Source: Salegentibacter agarivorans (GTDB taxonomy: Bacteria > Bacteroidota > Bacteroidia > Flavobacteriales > Flavobacteriaceae). Taken from it: 64,000 nt of DNA. The DNA lies in the NCBI RefSeq assembly GCF_900113135.1, contig NZ_FOOH01000006.1:1-64000 (forward strand). Direction: 5' to 3'. Of the stretch, positions 1 to 10,097 are shown in pieces. Made by a program: the position numbers and the translations under genes. The notes beneath the pieces were generated by a model that was given only the letters and a program-made list of their open reading frames with translations, made no database searches and had not been told where the DNA came from. Each line of letters opens with the position of its first letter. Position 1 is the first letter of the stretch.

Positions 1-321
1 ATTGATGGTATTATGATCGGGTTTACTTTGACCGCTGAGCCACATAAAATGAATGTTCTCCTGAAGGGCCTGCTCAATTTTACGAGAGGAATACATATTG
101 CGCAGGTAGGCATAGATGGTCACCTTGAGCAACATCCGGGGATGGTAACTGGAAGTACCTCCTCCTTTATAACTTCGCTCCAGGTCAGCGATGTCGATTT
201 GATCAATAATCGTATTGACGATCCTAACGGGATGATGGGCAGGGACCAGATCATCATAACTGGGAGGCAAAAGACTTAACTGCGACTGGTCATAGGTCTT
301 AAATACTGCTTTGGCTTTCAT
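1..321 (-). CDS. IS1182-family transposase, N-terminal part (cut by window edge)
   Basis: Reading the minus strand from the ATG at 321 gives 107 open codons that run off the left edge. The protein begins MKAKAVFKTYDQSQLSLLPP and continues through PAHHPVRIVNTIIDQ and SYHPRMLLKVTIYAYLRNMY to SGQSKPDHNTIN. This is the N-terminal pattern of IS1182/IS5-type transposases (DUF772 region), which cut and paste insertion sequences through a DDE nuclease. The catalytic DDE part lies outside the window. The plus-strand ORF over the same bases is a shadow. The element tip probably lies near 385, where a sequence starting GAGGCTGTCTGAAAAGG reads inward. Whether the element is intact cannot be seen. Confidence 0.82.
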   Translation of the reverse strand, partial: MKAKAVFKTYDQSQLSLLPPSYDDLVPAHHPVRIVNTIIDQIDIADLERSYKGGGTSSYHPRMLLKVTIYAYLRNMYSSRKIEQALQENIHFMWLSGQSKPDHNTIN

Positions 322-361
322 TACATGAAAATACTAAAAACCAGAAAATAATACAACAAAC

Positions 362-390
362 AAGGCTGCCTTTTCAGACAGCCTCTTTAT
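362..390 (-). terminator. Hairpin between ABC-F gene and transposase: terminator and/or IS tip
   Basis: The minus strand reads AGGCTGTCTGAAAAGGCAGCCT and then a T-rich run, about 25 bases after the stop of the ABC-F gene. The arms pair as AGGCTG and CAGCCT, with one mismatch and then CT/AG. It fits a Rho-independent terminator for that gene. The same sequence is also placed where the end of the IS1182-type element would be, and GAGGCTGTC is a common start for such ends. The two readings are not exclusive. The fahA terminator at 9826-9855 shares the GGCTGTCT arm. Confidence 0.55.
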
Positions 391-409
391 TTTTACAATT
401 CAAGTTGTT

Positions 410-2092
<1,683 letters not shown>

Positions 2093-2157
2093 CTAAAGAT
2101 TAACGTTTTTATTATTCTTTTAACTCCCGATTAACATTCATGGTATTTGGCTCAGAC

Positions 2158-2165
2158 TATATTTG
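2158..2165 (+). promoter_or_regulatory. Possible promoter -7 element for the lipoprotein gene
   Basis: TATATTTG matches the Bacteroidota -7 consensus TAnnTTTG and lies about 54 bases before the start codon at 2219. A TTTGG at 2146-2150 is too close to be a standard -33 box, so the assignment rests on the -7 match alone. Confidence 0.3.
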
Positions 2166-2218
2166 CGGATGATGCCAAAATCAATAGCATTTCAAGTCCT
2201 TAGTTCTTAAAGATCTGC

Positions 2219-3637
2219 ATGAAATATTATTTACTTTTTTTTCTTATCGGAGTTATATTATTTACCGGTTGTAATGACTCTCAAAAAGACCAGAAAGGAA
2301 CTTTTGTTGGCGGTCAAATTATGAACCCTTACAACCCCTATTTTATTCTTTCCAAAGATAATGAGACCATAGATACGCTCTTCCTGGATCAAAATAACCA
2401 GTTTGGGAAAAATTTTAAAGGTTTAGAAGCCGGGATTTATAGTTTTAACCACCCGCCCGAAAATCAAATTATGTATTTGGAGCCCGGTGATAGTGTTTTG
2501 GTTTGGTTAAACACTATGCAGTTTGATGAATCGCTTAATTTTAGCGGTCCTGGAGCTGCTAAAAGCAGTTTTTTGCTAGATATGTTTCTTAATAATGAAA
2601 GGAACAATAACTTAATGCTTTCCTATTATAAAATAAATCCCAACGAGTTTGCCGGAATTACCGATTCTATTAAAAATAAAAGGAAAAATAAATTAGAAAA
2701 ATTAAACGAAAAGAAGAATTTTTCTGAATCGTTTTTAGACCTCGCCAATAACAGTATAGATTACGATTTTTACCATCTTAGAGAACGTTACACGTTTTTA
2801 GTAAAAAAATACTATAACGAACTAGCCCAGCAAATTCCAGATGATTTTCACGATTACCGCGGCTATCTTAACTTTAACGACACCAAGCTTAAAGAGTATT
2901 ACGGTTATCTTAATTTTATTGAAGATTATCTAAGAACCCGTTCTATTGAAAGATGCCTGGAAGAGTATGACACCAATGCAGATTGCTTTGAATTACACTC
3001 GGTAGACAATATTCAATATCGAATTAGCCTTGCCGATTCACTGATAGAAAAAAGCGAAATCAAAAATATATTTATAAACCGCCTGGCAATTCAAGGAATG
3101 GTATTTTCTAACAATGCTGAAAAGATTGACAGTATTCTGGGTATTCTTGAAGACATTAAGTTTAATGGAAAAAATCTTCCCGACTTAAAACAAATGGCCG
3201 GAATTCAAAAAAGCTTGCTTCCGGGGAATAATATTGGAAATTTATCTTTAACCAATTTTCAAGAAGATACCGTTTCGCTAAAAGAAATTTCAGATAAACC
3301 CATAGTTACCTATCATTGGTCTATGGAAGCACCAGAACATTATAAATGGCAACATTCTATTATTTCTACCTTACGGGAAAAATATCCTGAACTGGAATTT
3401 GTAGGAATTAATATTGATAACGACTCTCAACAATCCTGGAAGAATACTGTAGAAGTGTATGGGATGAATAAAGAGCGAGAATACAAATTAAATTCGGCTA
3501 ACATCAATGTTAATCTACTCAAAAACTACCTCAACAAACTTATTTTTATAGATACACAGGGGAATATAGTAAACGGTGAAGCACAACTTAACACTCCTAA
3601 TTTTGAAAGACAAATTTTGGAGTTTTTGAACAATTAA
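2219..3637 (+). CDS. Lipoprotein with thioredoxin-like C-terminal domain lacking CXXC
   Basis: This is a 472 aa predicted lipoprotein. A hydrophobic leader ends in the lipobox FTGC, so the mature protein should be lipid-anchored at Cys18 in the cell envelope. Residues about 25-110 look like the beta-rich N-terminal domain (DUF4369-like) of Bacteroidota TlpA/ResA-type proteins. The middle, about 110-330, is alpha-helical and charged. The last 130 residues (LREKYPELEFVGINID, then KLIFIDTQGNIV) follow a thioredoxin fold. The redox CXXC is absent: the expected place reads HWSMEAPEHYKWQ. A thiol oxidoreductase role is therefore unlikely, and a binding or structural role is possible. No specific function is claimed. 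It converges with the transaldolase gene across a large hairpin. Confidence 0.65.
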   Translation: MKYYLLFFLIGVILFTGCNDSQKDQKGTFVGGQIMNPYNPYFILSKDNETIDTLFLDQNNQFGKNFKGLEAGIYSFNHPPENQIMYLEPGDSVLVWLNTMQFDESLNFSGPGAAKSSFLLDMFLNNERNNNLMLSYYKINPNEFAGITDSIKNKRKNKLEKLNEKKNFSESFLDLANNSIDYDFYHLRERYTFLVKKYYNELAQQIPDDFHDYRGYLNFNDTKLKEYYGYLNFIEDYLRTRSIERCLEEYDTNADCFELHSVDNIQYRISLADSLIEKSEIKNIFINRLAIQGMVFSNNAEKIDSILGILEDIKFNGKNLPDLKQMAGIQKSLLPGNNIGNLSLTNFQEDTVSLKEISDKPIVTYHWSMEAPEHYKWQHSIISTLREKYPELEFVGINIDNDSQQSWKNTVEVYGMNKEREYKLNSANINVNLLKNYLNKLIFIDTQGNIVNGEAQLNTPNFERQILEFLNN

Positions 3638-3752
3638 AAAGGCTATTTAGAGAGTTCTTTTAAATTTATCGTCATCCTGAACTTGTTTCAGGATCTAAGA
3701 TGTTAGAAGCTGAAATAAATTCAGCTTGACGCAAACTCTCTAAATAGCCTTT
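3638..3752. terminator. Bidirectional terminator-like stem with an inverted REP pair in its loop
   Basis: A perfect 19-bp stem is formed by AAAGGCTATTTAGAGAGTT (3638-3656) and its complement at 3734-3752. It lies between convergent genes ending at 3637 and 3778. The 77-base loop holds two REP-like palindromes in opposite orientation: GTCATCCTGAACTTGTTTCA onward (3671-3696) and its inverted relative, AGCTGAAATAAATTCAGCT plus TGACG (3708-3731). The outer stem differs from that at 7020-7106, so it is not part of the repeat itself. Confidence 0.75.
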
Positions 3753-3777
3753 CCGTAAATTTTACTTCAGCAATTTC

Positions 3778-4434
3778 TTATTGATTTCCCTTCTTATAAT
3801 CAGATAAAAATTTCTCTAAACCAATATCTGTAAGCGGATGTTTTAATAAACCTTCAATAGAAGAAAGTGGCCCGGTCATTACATCGGCGCCTAATTTTGC
3901 GCACTCTAAAACGTGCATGGTATGACGCACAGAAGCTGCAAGAATTTCAGTTTCAAATCCGTAATTATCATATATCAACCTGATATCTGCAATAAGGTTT
4001 AAACCATCAGTAGAGATATCATCTAAACGTCCAATAAAAGGAGAAACATAAGTAGCTCCAGCCTTGGCCGCAAGCAAAGCCTGACCTGCTGAAAAAACTA
4101 ATGTACAGTTGGTTTTAATCCCATTATCGCTAAAGTATTTAATCGCTTTAACCCCTTCTTTGATCATAGGAACTTTTACAATAATTTGCTCGTGCAATTC
4201 TGCCAGTTCCTCGCCTTCTCTAACAATTCCGTCAAAATCGGTTGCGATCACTTCAGCGCTCACATCACCGTCTACAATTTCACAAATTTCCCTGTAATGC
4301 TTGTAAATATTATCTTTTCCGGAAATTCCTTCTTTCGCCATCAAAGAGGGATTGGTAGTTACACCATCTAAAACCCCAAGTGCCTGGGCTTCCCTTATTT
4401 GATCAAGATTGGCGGTATCAATAAAAAATTTCAT
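3778..4434 (-). CDS. tal: Transaldolase, small subfamily (fructose-6-phosphate aldolase/TalC type)
   Basis: At 218 aa this has the size of the compact transaldolase/FSA group, which moves a three-carbon dihydroxyacetone unit between sugar phosphates in the non-oxidative pentose phosphate pathway, or cleaves fructose 6-phosphate. Visible landmarks are [13 protein letters not shown] at the N-terminus, DGVTTNPSL (about 23-31), the Schiff-base lysine in IIVKVPM (Lys87), [19 protein letters not shown] and the phosphate-binding SVRH (about 168-171). The family members in Bacteroidota are usually real transaldolases. The separation from aldolase depends on a few active-site residues that I do not assign here. 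A short AT-rich gap separates it from the SDR gene upstream on the same strand. Confidence 0.9.
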   Translation of the reverse strand: MKFFIDTANLDQIREAQALGVLDGVTTNPSLMAKEGISGKDNIYKHYREICEIVDGDVSAEVIATDFDGIVREGEELAELHEQIIVKVPMIKEGVKAIKYFSDNGIKTNCTLVFSAGQALLAAKAGATYVSPFIGRLDDISTDGLNLIADIRLIYDNYGFETEILAASVRHTMHVLECAKLGADVMTGPLSSIEGLLKHPLTDIGLEKFLSDYKKGNQ

Positions 4435-4469
4435 AATCTTTAATTGTTTAATGTGTTGTTTTTACAAAA

Positions 4470-5291
4470 TTATAACTTATAATGCTTAAGCAGCATTTTT
4501 TCATAGACTTTATCGGGTAAAATTCGCTTTAAACCCACTGAAAATTTCTGAAGCGCCTCCCCTACTTTATAATGCCCACGAGGATCTTTTTCCTGAATAA
4601 TTTTATACACTACTTTAGCCATGACAAATGGATCTTTCCCCGCGTCTACATCTTCATTCATCAATTTCAGGGTATTACCATAAGGTTCTTTGTAAGGAGA
4701 ATCTTCCAGAACGGGAGCGTGATAACGACCGGCTGCGATATTGGTAGCAAAATCTCCGGGAGCAATATTGGTCATTTTTATATTGAAATCTTTCAATTCC
4801 ATTCTAAAAGATTCGGTAGTAAGTTCTAAAGCTCCTTTTGAAGCTGAATAAATTCCGCGGTAAGGCAAACCCATATAACCGGCAATAGAAGTAATATTTA
4901 TGATAAGTCCGCTGTTTTGCTTTCGCATTTCAGGCAAAACTGCTTTTATCACTTTTATAGGTCCAAAATAATTTGTTTCAAAAGCTTTTGCTATTTCTTC
5001 ATCTGGAGTTTCCTCAATGGGGCCGGTAATTCCAACACCTGCATTATTGATAAGCACATCAATTTTGCCTTCCTCAGCAATTATTTGTTCAACAGCAGCG
5101 GTAATCGTTTCCTTTTTGGTTACATCTAAAGCAACCATCGCAAAAGGAGGATGAGATATCTTCGCCGGATTCCGGCTGGTACCGTAAACTTTAAAATTAT
5201 GTTTAGAAAGGTATTCGCCTATAGATTTTCCAATTCCGGAAGAAGCTCCGGTTATAAGCACTACTTTTTGAGGAGATGCATTTGTTTTCAT
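4470..5291 (-). CDS. Short-chain dehydrogenase/reductase (SDR)
   Basis: A classical SDR of about 273 aa, an NAD(P)-dependent oxidoreductase of the cytoplasm. It shows the cofactor-binding glycine motif TGASSGIGKS near the N-terminus, the structural NNAGVG, the catalytic serine in INITSIAGYMG, and the catalytic YSASK (Tyr and Lys). The residues after the first nucleotide-binding strand, GTSRNPAKI, suggest NADPH preference, which is inference. I prefer the second ATG (5291, MKTNASPQ) to the one at 5300, because both are possible and the family usually begins shortly before VVLITG. The substrate is unknown. It is transcribed toward the transaldolase gene 35 bases further on, so the two may share a transcript. 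The SRP RNA gene lies 40 bases upstream on the same strand. Confidence 0.85.
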   Translation of the reverse strand: MKTNASPQKVVLITGASSGIGKSIGEYLSKHNFKVYGTSRNPAKISHPPFAMVALDVTKKETITAAVEQIIAEEGKIDVLINNAGVGITGPIEETPDEEIAKAFETNYFGPIKVIKAVLPEMRKQNSGLIINITSIAGYMGLPYRGIYSASKGALELTTESFRMELKDFNIKMTNIAPGDFATNIAAGRYHAPVLEDSPYKEPYGNTLKLMNEDVDAGKDPFVMAKVVYKIIQEKDPRGHYKVGEALQKFSVGLKRILPDKVYEKMLLKHYKL

Positions 5292-5339
5292 AGGCTGCAA
5301 AGATGCGATAAAATTTAGAACCTTTTAGAAACAAAAAAT

Positions 5340-5432
5340 GGCAAGCTCCCCACATCACACCGCTACGACCGCCTACCCTTGCTGCGTTCCCGCCCTGGGG
5401 GATTCAGCAGGAGCTGGTTGTGTGGGACTTGC
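5340..5432 (-). ncRNA. ffs: Signal recognition particle RNA, small bacterial type (4.5S-like)
   Basis: The minus strand from 5432 to 5340 folds into one long hairpin: it begins GGCAAGTCCCACACAACC and ends GTGTGATGTGGGGAGCTTGCC. The apical region contains the conserved core CCAGGGCGGGAACGCAGCAA with the asymmetric internal loop of SRP RNA. It would bind Ffh and target ribosomes that make membrane proteins. A promoter with exact Bacteroidota spacing lies directly upstream (5438-5467). The exact ends are set from the outer helix and may be off by a few bases. Confidence 0.92.
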
Positions 5433-5437
5433 CGCTG

Positions 5438-5467
5438 CAAATATACAATCTTTCCTACTTTGCGCAA
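5438..5467 (-). promoter_or_regulatory. Promoter of the SRP RNA gene
   Basis: On the minus strand TTG, then 19 bases, then TATATTTG, then CAGCGG leads into the SRP RNA. This matches the primary sigma-factor consensus of Bacteroidota (-33 TTG, -7 TAnnTTTG) with ideal spacing. The -7 element covers 5438-5445 and the -33 element 5465-5467. Confidence 0.8.
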
Positions 5468-5521
5468 GTATTTTTTAAACCGAATTAAGTATTTTAGCAA
5501 GGTATTTAATGCAAAAGATCA

Positions 5522-6589
5522 ATGAATAAATTTAAGTTCCTGTCCCTGTTAATATTAGGATTTTTATTTTTTTCCTGCGGAAGCAATTCTGATAAAAAAA
5601 CTTCTTATTTTAAGCTGAAAACTGCCGAAAATAAGACTGAATTTAAGCTTGGAGAAACAATTGAAGGCTCTATAGAAAACCTAAAAGACCGTGAAATTGA
5701 TTCTATTCAACTTTATTTTCAGCAAAAATATTTTCAAACTTTAATAGCGGAAACTTCTTTTTCGGTTCCACTTGAAAACACAAAATTAGGACGCCAAAAA
5801 CTGGAAGCTATAGTTTTTTCTGAAGGGGAAACCGATACAATTAGTGAAAACCTAAAAATTTTAAACAACCAATCTCCAAAAGCATATACTTATAAAGTAA
5901 TTAAGGAATACCCGCACGATAGCGAAGCTTATACTCAAGGGCTGGAATTTTATAAGGACACTTTATATGAAAGCACCGGGCAATATGGTAATTCTTCGTT
6001 AAGAAAACTCAACCTGGAAACCGGCGAAGTTTTAAATAAAATAAACCTGGAGGACACTTATTTTGGCGAAGGACTTACCATTCTTAATAACAAACTTTAC
6101 CTGCTAACCTGGAGAGAAAAAGAAGGTTTAATCTACAATTTAGATGACTTTGAACAAACCGGTACTTTTAGCTATAACCAGAGTAAAGAAGGTTGGGGTT
6201 TATGTAACGACGGTAAAAAACTTTATAAAAGCGATGGCACCGAAAAAATTTGGATTCTTGATGCAGAAACTCTTGCTGAAAAAGATTTTATACAGGTAGC
6301 TACCAACACTAAAATTTATTCAAAATTTAATGAACTGGAATGGGTTGAGGGAAAGATCTATGCCAATACTTACCAGTTTCCCAGTGTGACTATTATTAAC
6401 CCTGAAAACGGCGCAATAGAAGGTGTAATAGATTTTAGGGGATTGCGGGAACGCTTAGGTAATCTTGATGATTTGGATTCTCAAAATCACGTTTTAAATG
6501 GAATTGCCTATAACCAAAATACTAACAAACTTTACGTGACCGGGAAAAACTGGGACAAGGTTTTTGAAGTAGAAATAATAGAAAAATAA
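5522..6589 (+). CDS. Glutaminyl-peptide cyclotransferase-like lipoprotein
   Basis: A 355 aa protein with a leader ending in FFSCGS, a lipobox placing it in the cell envelope. Residues about 115-350 match the plant/bacterial glutaminyl cyclase family (Glu_cyclase_2), a five-bladed propeller that turns N-terminal glutamine into pyroglutamate. Recognisable pieces are YPHDSEAYTQGLEFY, YESTGQYGNSSLRK, YFGEGLTILNNKLYLLTWRE, EGWGLCNDGKKLYKSDGT, FNELEWVEGKIYANTYQ and LNGIAYN. Residues about 25-110 form an extra beta-rich domain ahead of the propeller, perhaps Ig-like. Its stop overlaps the start of the thioesterase gene (TAATG), so the two are probably co-translated. Confidence 0.88.
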   Translation: MNKFKFLSLLILGFLFFSCGSNSDKKTSYFKLKTAENKTEFKLGETIEGSIENLKDREIDSIQLYFQQKYFQTLIAETSFSVPLENTKLGRQKLEAIVFSEGETDTISENLKILNNQSPKAYTYKVIKEYPHDSEAYTQGLEFYKDTLYESTGQYGNSSLRKLNLETGEVLNKINLEDTYFGEGLTILNNKLYLLTWREKEGLIYNLDDFEQTGTFSYNQSKEGWGLCNDGKKLYKSDGTEKIWILDAETLAEKDFIQVATNTKIYSKFNELEWVEGKIYANTYQFPSVTIINPENGAIEGVIDFRGLRERLGNLDDLDSQNHVLNGIAYNQNTNKLYVTGKNWDKVFEVEIIEK

Positions 6590-6993
6590 TGGCTGAAACA
6601 CCAGAAATATTTGAACAAAGCTTTTTAGTTGAAGAAAGGCATTTAGATGAACAGAACCACGTGAATAACGTGCAGTATGTACAATGGGTGCAGGATGTTG
6701 CCAAAGCGCATTGGGAAGCACGAGCCACCAAAGAGCAAAATGAGAAATTTTTCTGGATCGTGGTTACCCACGAAATAAGTTATAAGCAACAGGCTTTTTT
6801 GGGCGACAAGATTTTACTGCAAACCTATGTTGGTGAAACCACTCACGTAAAATCTGTGCGGCACGTGATTATAAAAAATGCTGAAACCGAAAAAGTTTTG
6901 GTAGAAGCCAAAACCACCTGGGCGCTTATGGATCAGGAAAAGAAAAGACCAACCAAGATTTCAGAAGAATTAAAGAAGGTTTTTCAGCAATAA
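6589..6993 (+). CDS. Acyl-CoA thioesterase, hotdog fold (4HBT/YbgC-like)
   Basis: At 134 aa this is a single hotdog domain. The N-terminal VEERHLDEQNHVNNVQYVQW holds the usual D/N-x-x-x-H-x-N-N pattern of 4-hydroxybenzoyl-CoA-type thioesterases, where the acidic or Asn residue acts in thioester hydrolysis. The central helix and the strand TYVGETTHVKSVRHVI follow. It most likely hydrolyses acyl-CoA in the cytoplasm; the chain preference is not visible. It begins on the last base of the cyclase stop codon, a translational coupling arrangement. There is no obvious biochemical link between the two genes. Confidence 0.82.
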   Translation: MAETPEIFEQSFLVEERHLDEQNHVNNVQYVQWVQDVAKAHWEARATKEQNEKFFWIVVTHEISYKQQAFLGDKILLQTYVGETTHVKSVRHVIIKNAETEKVLVEAKTTWALMDQEKKRPTKISEELKKVFQQ

Positions 6994-7019
6994 TTCTATT
7001 CATTTCAGAGAAGCGAAAA

Positions 7020-7106
7020 AAAAGCTTATTTGAAAGTGTGCTATTTCCGTCATCCTGAACTTGTTTCAGGATCTAACACGAAAAAAACTTTTTCAAATAA
7101 GCTTTT
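7020..7106. terminator. Second terminator-like stem with a REP palindrome in its loop
   Basis: A perfect 16-bp stem, AAAAGCTTATTTGAAA (7020-7035) with its complement at 7091-7106, stands between convergent genes ending at 6993 and 7132. Its 55-base loop holds one REP unit, CGTCATCCTGAACTTGTTTC through GGATCT (7048-7074). The stem sequence is unrelated to that at 3638-3752, but the arrangement is the same. Confidence 0.75.
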
Positions 7107-7131
7107 AAAATTATATCCAGTATTGAAAGAA

Positions 7132-8406
7132 TTACACTTTAAATAGTGGTTTTCCCTTCATCATAGCTTTTACTTCATTTTTAACCGCTTCCAGTTCACT
7201 ATCATTATCTATATTAGTGATCACACGCTCAATAAAATCTACAATTTTAGACATATCAGCTTCAATAAGTCCGCGGGTTGTTACTGCAGCGGTACCAATT
7301 CTAATTCCGGAAGTTACAAAAGGTGATTTATCATCAAAAGGAACCATATTTTTATTAACGGTAATTTCAGCTTTACTTAAAGCTTCTTCAGCTTCTTTTC
7401 CGCTTACATTTTTATTTCTAAGATCTATAAGCATACAGTGATTATCGGTACCACCGGAAATTATATCATAACCTTTATCCATAAATGCTTCGGCAAGTTT
7501 CGCTGCATTCTTTTTAACCTGAACTGTGTAATGCAAAAACTCATCGGTTAAAGCTTCACCAAAGGCAACCGCTTTTGCAGCGATAATATGCTCTAAAGGC
7601 CCACCCTGGTTTCCAGGGAAAATTCCGCTGTTAAGCAAAGTAGACATTTTTTTAGGTTTTCCGTTTTTCAATTTTTGACCAAATGGATTATCAAAATCTT
7701 TACCCATCATTATAATTCCGCCACGAGGCCCACGAAGAGTTTTGTGCGTGGTTGAAGTTACAATATGGCAATGTGGCATTGGGTCACTAATTAATCCTTT
7801 GGCAATAAGCCCGGCAGGATGCGCAATATCTGCAAACAAAATTGCGCCAACACTATCAGCTATTTCTCTAAATCTTTTATAATCTATTTCTCGTGAATAT
7901 GCCGATGCTCCAGCAATAATCATTTTAGGTTTTTCTTTTTTGGCAATTTCAGCTACCTGGTCGTAATCTATAAGTCCGGTTTCCTTGTCTACCCCGTAAA
8001 ATACAGGATTATAAAGTTTTCCGGAGAAATTTACCGGAGAACCGTGGGTTAAATGCCCACCATGAGAAAGATCAAATCCTAAGAATTTATCTCCCGGGTT
8101 AAGGCAGGTATGAAATACCGCGGTATTCGCCTGTGATCCCGAATGGGGCTGTACGTTGGCATATTCGGCATTAAATAATTCCTTTAAACGATCTATAGCC
8201 AGTTGTTCTACTTTATCTACCACTTCGCAACCGCCATAATAGCGTTTGCCCGGGTAACCTTCAGCATATTTATTGGTAAGTACAGAACCTGCAGCTTCCA
8301 GAACCTGCTCGCTCACAAAGTTCTCACTGGCAATTAACTCAAGTCCGTTAAGTTGGCGTTCTTTTTCTTCCGCAATCAAATTAAAAATTTCGGTGTCTCG
8401 TTGCAT
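7132..8406 (-). CDS. glyA: Serine hydroxymethyltransferase
   Basis: At 424 aa this is full length for bacterial SHMT, a PLP enzyme that interconverts serine and glycine with tetrahydrofolate and is the main source of one-carbon units. Signature pieces are [10 protein letters not shown] (about 23-32), YPGKRYYGG (51-59), HSGSQAN (88-94), [10 protein letters not shown], and the PLP lysine in [14 protein letters not shown] (Lys222). The [11 protein letters not shown] loop is present. Serine for this reaction could come from the SerB-SerA fusion protein encoded at 56.2-58.1 kb. It is divergent from fahA, with a likely promoter at 8433-8440. Confidence 0.97.
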   Translation of the reverse strand: MQRDTEIFNLIAEEKERQLNGLELIASENFVSEQVLEAAGSVLTNKYAEGYPGKRYYGGCEVVDKVEQLAIDRLKELFNAEYANVQPHSGSQANTAVFHTCLNPGDKFLGFDLSHGGHLTHGSPVNFSGKLYNPVFYGVDKETGLIDYDQVAEIAKKEKPKMIIAGASAYSREIDYKRFREIADSVGAILFADIAHPAGLIAKGLISDPMPHCHIVTSTTHKTLRGPRGGIIMMGKDFDNPFGQKLKNGKPKKMSTLLNSGIFPGNQGGPLEHIIAAKAVAFGEALTDEFLHYTVQVKKNAAKLAEAFMDKGYDIISGGTDNHCMLIDLRNKNVSGKEAEEALSKAEITVNKNMVPFDDKSPFVTSGIRIGTAAVTTRGLIEADMSKIVDFIERVITNIDNDSELEAVKNEVKAMMKGKPLFKV

Positions 8407-8432
8407 TTCAAAAGTTTACGTTAAATATTCAT

Positions 8433-8440
8433 CAAAAGTA
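8433..8440 (-). promoter_or_regulatory. Likely -7 element of the glyA promoter
   Basis: The minus strand reads TACTTTTG, a match to TAnnTTTG, 27 bases ahead of the glyA start codon at 8406. No convincing TTG stands at the -33 position. Confidence 0.4.
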
Positions 8441-8472
8441 AGAAATACATTCGGTTAATAACAGGAAAATAA

Positions 8473-8480
8473 TATATTTG
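8473..8480 (+). promoter_or_regulatory. Likely -7 element of the fahA promoter; decides the start codon
   Basis: TATATTTG matches TAnnTTTG. Transcription would begin near 8487, downstream of the TTG at 8478. This supports the ATG at 8517 as the real start of fumarylacetoacetase. Confidence 0.5.
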
Positions 8481-8516
8481 GATTCATTAGATTTCTTAAT
8501 AAAAACAAAAAATTAT

Positions 8517-9806
8517 ATGCCTATTACAGCTAACGACCCAAATAGAAAAACCTGGTTGGAAACTTCGGAAAATACCGATTTCCCTATTCAGAATATTCCT
8601 TTTGGGGTATTCCTAACCCGGGACGATGTAATTACCATAGGCTCCCGTATTGGAGACTTTGCGATAGACCTTGGCGCACTGCACCAATTGGGCTATTTTG
8701 AAGGAATCCCGTTAACCGATGATATATTTTTACAGGATACCCTAAACGATTTTATCTCTGACGGAAAAAAGACATGGCGATTGGTACGTAACCGAATTGC
8801 CGAAATTTTTGACGCAAAAAATGATAAATTAAGGGATAATGAAGAGCATAGAAGCCGTGTACTTTTTACGCTAGACGAGATTGAAATGCAAATGCCGGTT
8901 CAGGTGGGTGATTATACCGATTTTTATTCGAGCAAAGAGCACGCTACCAATGTAGGAACAATGTTTCGTGATCCAGACAATGCATTATTACCAAACTGGC
9001 TACACATTCCTGTAGGTTATCACGGAAGAAGTTCTTCTATAATCCCAAGTGGAATCCCGGTACACCGGCCACAGGGACAAACAAAACCAAAAGATTCTGA
9101 TACTCCTGTATTTGGACCTTCAAAAAGAGTAGATTTTGAAGTTGAAATGGCTTTTATCACTACAGACGCTAATCCGTTAGGAGAACCAATACCCATAGAA
9201 GAAGCCGAAGAATACATTTTTGGAATGGTATTGTTTAACGACTGGAGCGCAAGAGATATCCAGGTATGGGAATATGTACCTTTAGGGCCATTCCTTGCCA
9301 AGAATTTCGCTTCTTCAATTTCACCGTGGATTGTTACTTTAGATGCTTTAGAGCCTTTTAGAACTGAAGGACCTAAACCTGAAGTAGAATTATTTCCATA
9401 CTTGCAAAGCACTGGCAAGAAAAGCTTTGATATTAATCTTGAAGTTTCCCTTAAACCGGAAAATTCTGAAGAAACTCCGCTGTCAAAAACCAATTTCAAG
9501 CATATGTACTGGAATATGAGTCAGCAATTAGCACATCATACCGTTAATGGTTGCCCGGTAAATTCTGGAGATATGATGGCTTCGGGAACTATTTCAGGGA
9601 AAACCCCAGATAGTTATGGTTCTATGTTAGAATTATCCTGGAAAGGTGAAAAGCCAGTAAAACTTAAAGATGGTAGCGAACGAAAATTCATTGAAGATCA
9701 CGATACGGTAATTATGCGTGGTTATTGCGAAAGCAAAGGCCGTAGAATTGGTTTTGGCGAAGTAAGCAGCCAATTATTACCGGTTTTTGAACCTAAGAAA
9801 AAGTAA
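8517..9806 (+). CDS. fahA: Fumarylacetoacetase
   Basis: This enzyme hydrolyses fumarylacetoacetate to fumarate and acetoacetate, the last step of tyrosine and homogentisate breakdown. I use the ATG at 8517 (MPITANDPNRKTWLE, 429 aa) because family members begin there and the upstream TTG at 8478 overlaps a promoter element. The N-terminal SH3-like domain spans about 1-115. The catalytic domain holds YTDFYSSKEHATNVGTMFR (metal-binding Asp and catalytic His), LPIHWL-like NWLHIPVGYHGRSSS, VDFEVEMAF, GMVLFNDWSARDIQVWEYVPLGPFLAKNF and the C-terminal MASGTISG. No other tyrosine catabolism gene is adjacent. A strong terminator follows. Confidence 0.97.
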   Translation: MPITANDPNRKTWLETSENTDFPIQNIPFGVFLTRDDVITIGSRIGDFAIDLGALHQLGYFEGIPLTDDIFLQDTLNDFISDGKKTWRLVRNRIAEIFDAKNDKLRDNEEHRSRVLFTLDEIEMQMPVQVGDYTDFYSSKEHATNVGTMFRDPDNALLPNWLHIPVGYHGRSSSIIPSGIPVHRPQGQTKPKDSDTPVFGPSKRVDFEVEMAFITTDANPLGEPIPIEEAEEYIFGMVLFNDWSARDIQVWEYVPLGPFLAKNFASSISPWIVTLDALEPFRTEGPKPEVELFPYLQSTGKKSFDINLEVSLKPENSEETPLSKTNFKHMYWNMSQQLAHHTVNGCPVNSGDMMASGTISGKTPDSYGSMLELSWKGEKPVKLKDGSERKFIEDHDTVIMRGYCESKGRRIGFGEVSSQLLPVFEPKKK

Positions 9807-9825
9807 AATATTTTGAACCTATATA

Positions 9826-9855
9826 AAAAGAGGCTGTCTAAGACAGCCTCTTTTC
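9826..9855 (+). terminator. Rho-independent terminator of fahA
   Basis: GAGGCTGTC (9830-9838), a three-base loop and GACAGCCTC (9842-9850) are followed by TTTTCTTTT. The A-run before the stem makes it potentially active on both strands, so it could also serve the small minus-strand gene at 9874. Confidence 0.85.
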
Positions 9856-9873
9856 TTTTAATAAAATATCTAA

Positions 9874-9981
9874 TTAACTTCTGTTCTTTTTCTTTGCGGC
9901 CTTAGCAGCGCGCTTTTCCTTTAAACTCAAAACCGGTTCTTTTTTAGCCGAATTCTTTGAAGGTGATTTTTCTTTTGCCAT
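9874..9981 (-). CDS. Small basic protein, 35 aa
   Basis: An open frame of 35 codons from ATG at 9981 to TAA at 9874 encodes MAKEKSPSKNSAKKEPVLSL followed by KEKRAAKAAKKKNRS. Nearly half the residues are Lys or Arg, and there is no hydrophobic segment. I recall similar very short lysine-rich proteins in Flavobacteriia, but I cannot name a function. Nucleic-acid or ribosome binding would be a guess from charge alone. The bidirectional terminator at 9826-9855 stands just behind the stop, which supports transcription. Confidence 0.55.
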   Translation of the reverse strand: MAKEKSPSKNSAKKEPVLSLKEKRAAKAAKKKNRS

Positions 9982-10097
9982 AATTTCTAAATAGTTTAGC
10001 ATTAACCCAGTAAAGATAGTGAAAGAAAGCTTTGAAAATTATTTTCACCAAATAATTGAGATTTAAAAAGCTATATACTGCCAGCATCAAATTACTA

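Noticed and set aside
13-279. Open frame of 88 codons on the plus strand at the left edge
   Set aside because: It is the antisense shadow of the IS1182-type transposase start, which has clear family sequence on the minus strand.
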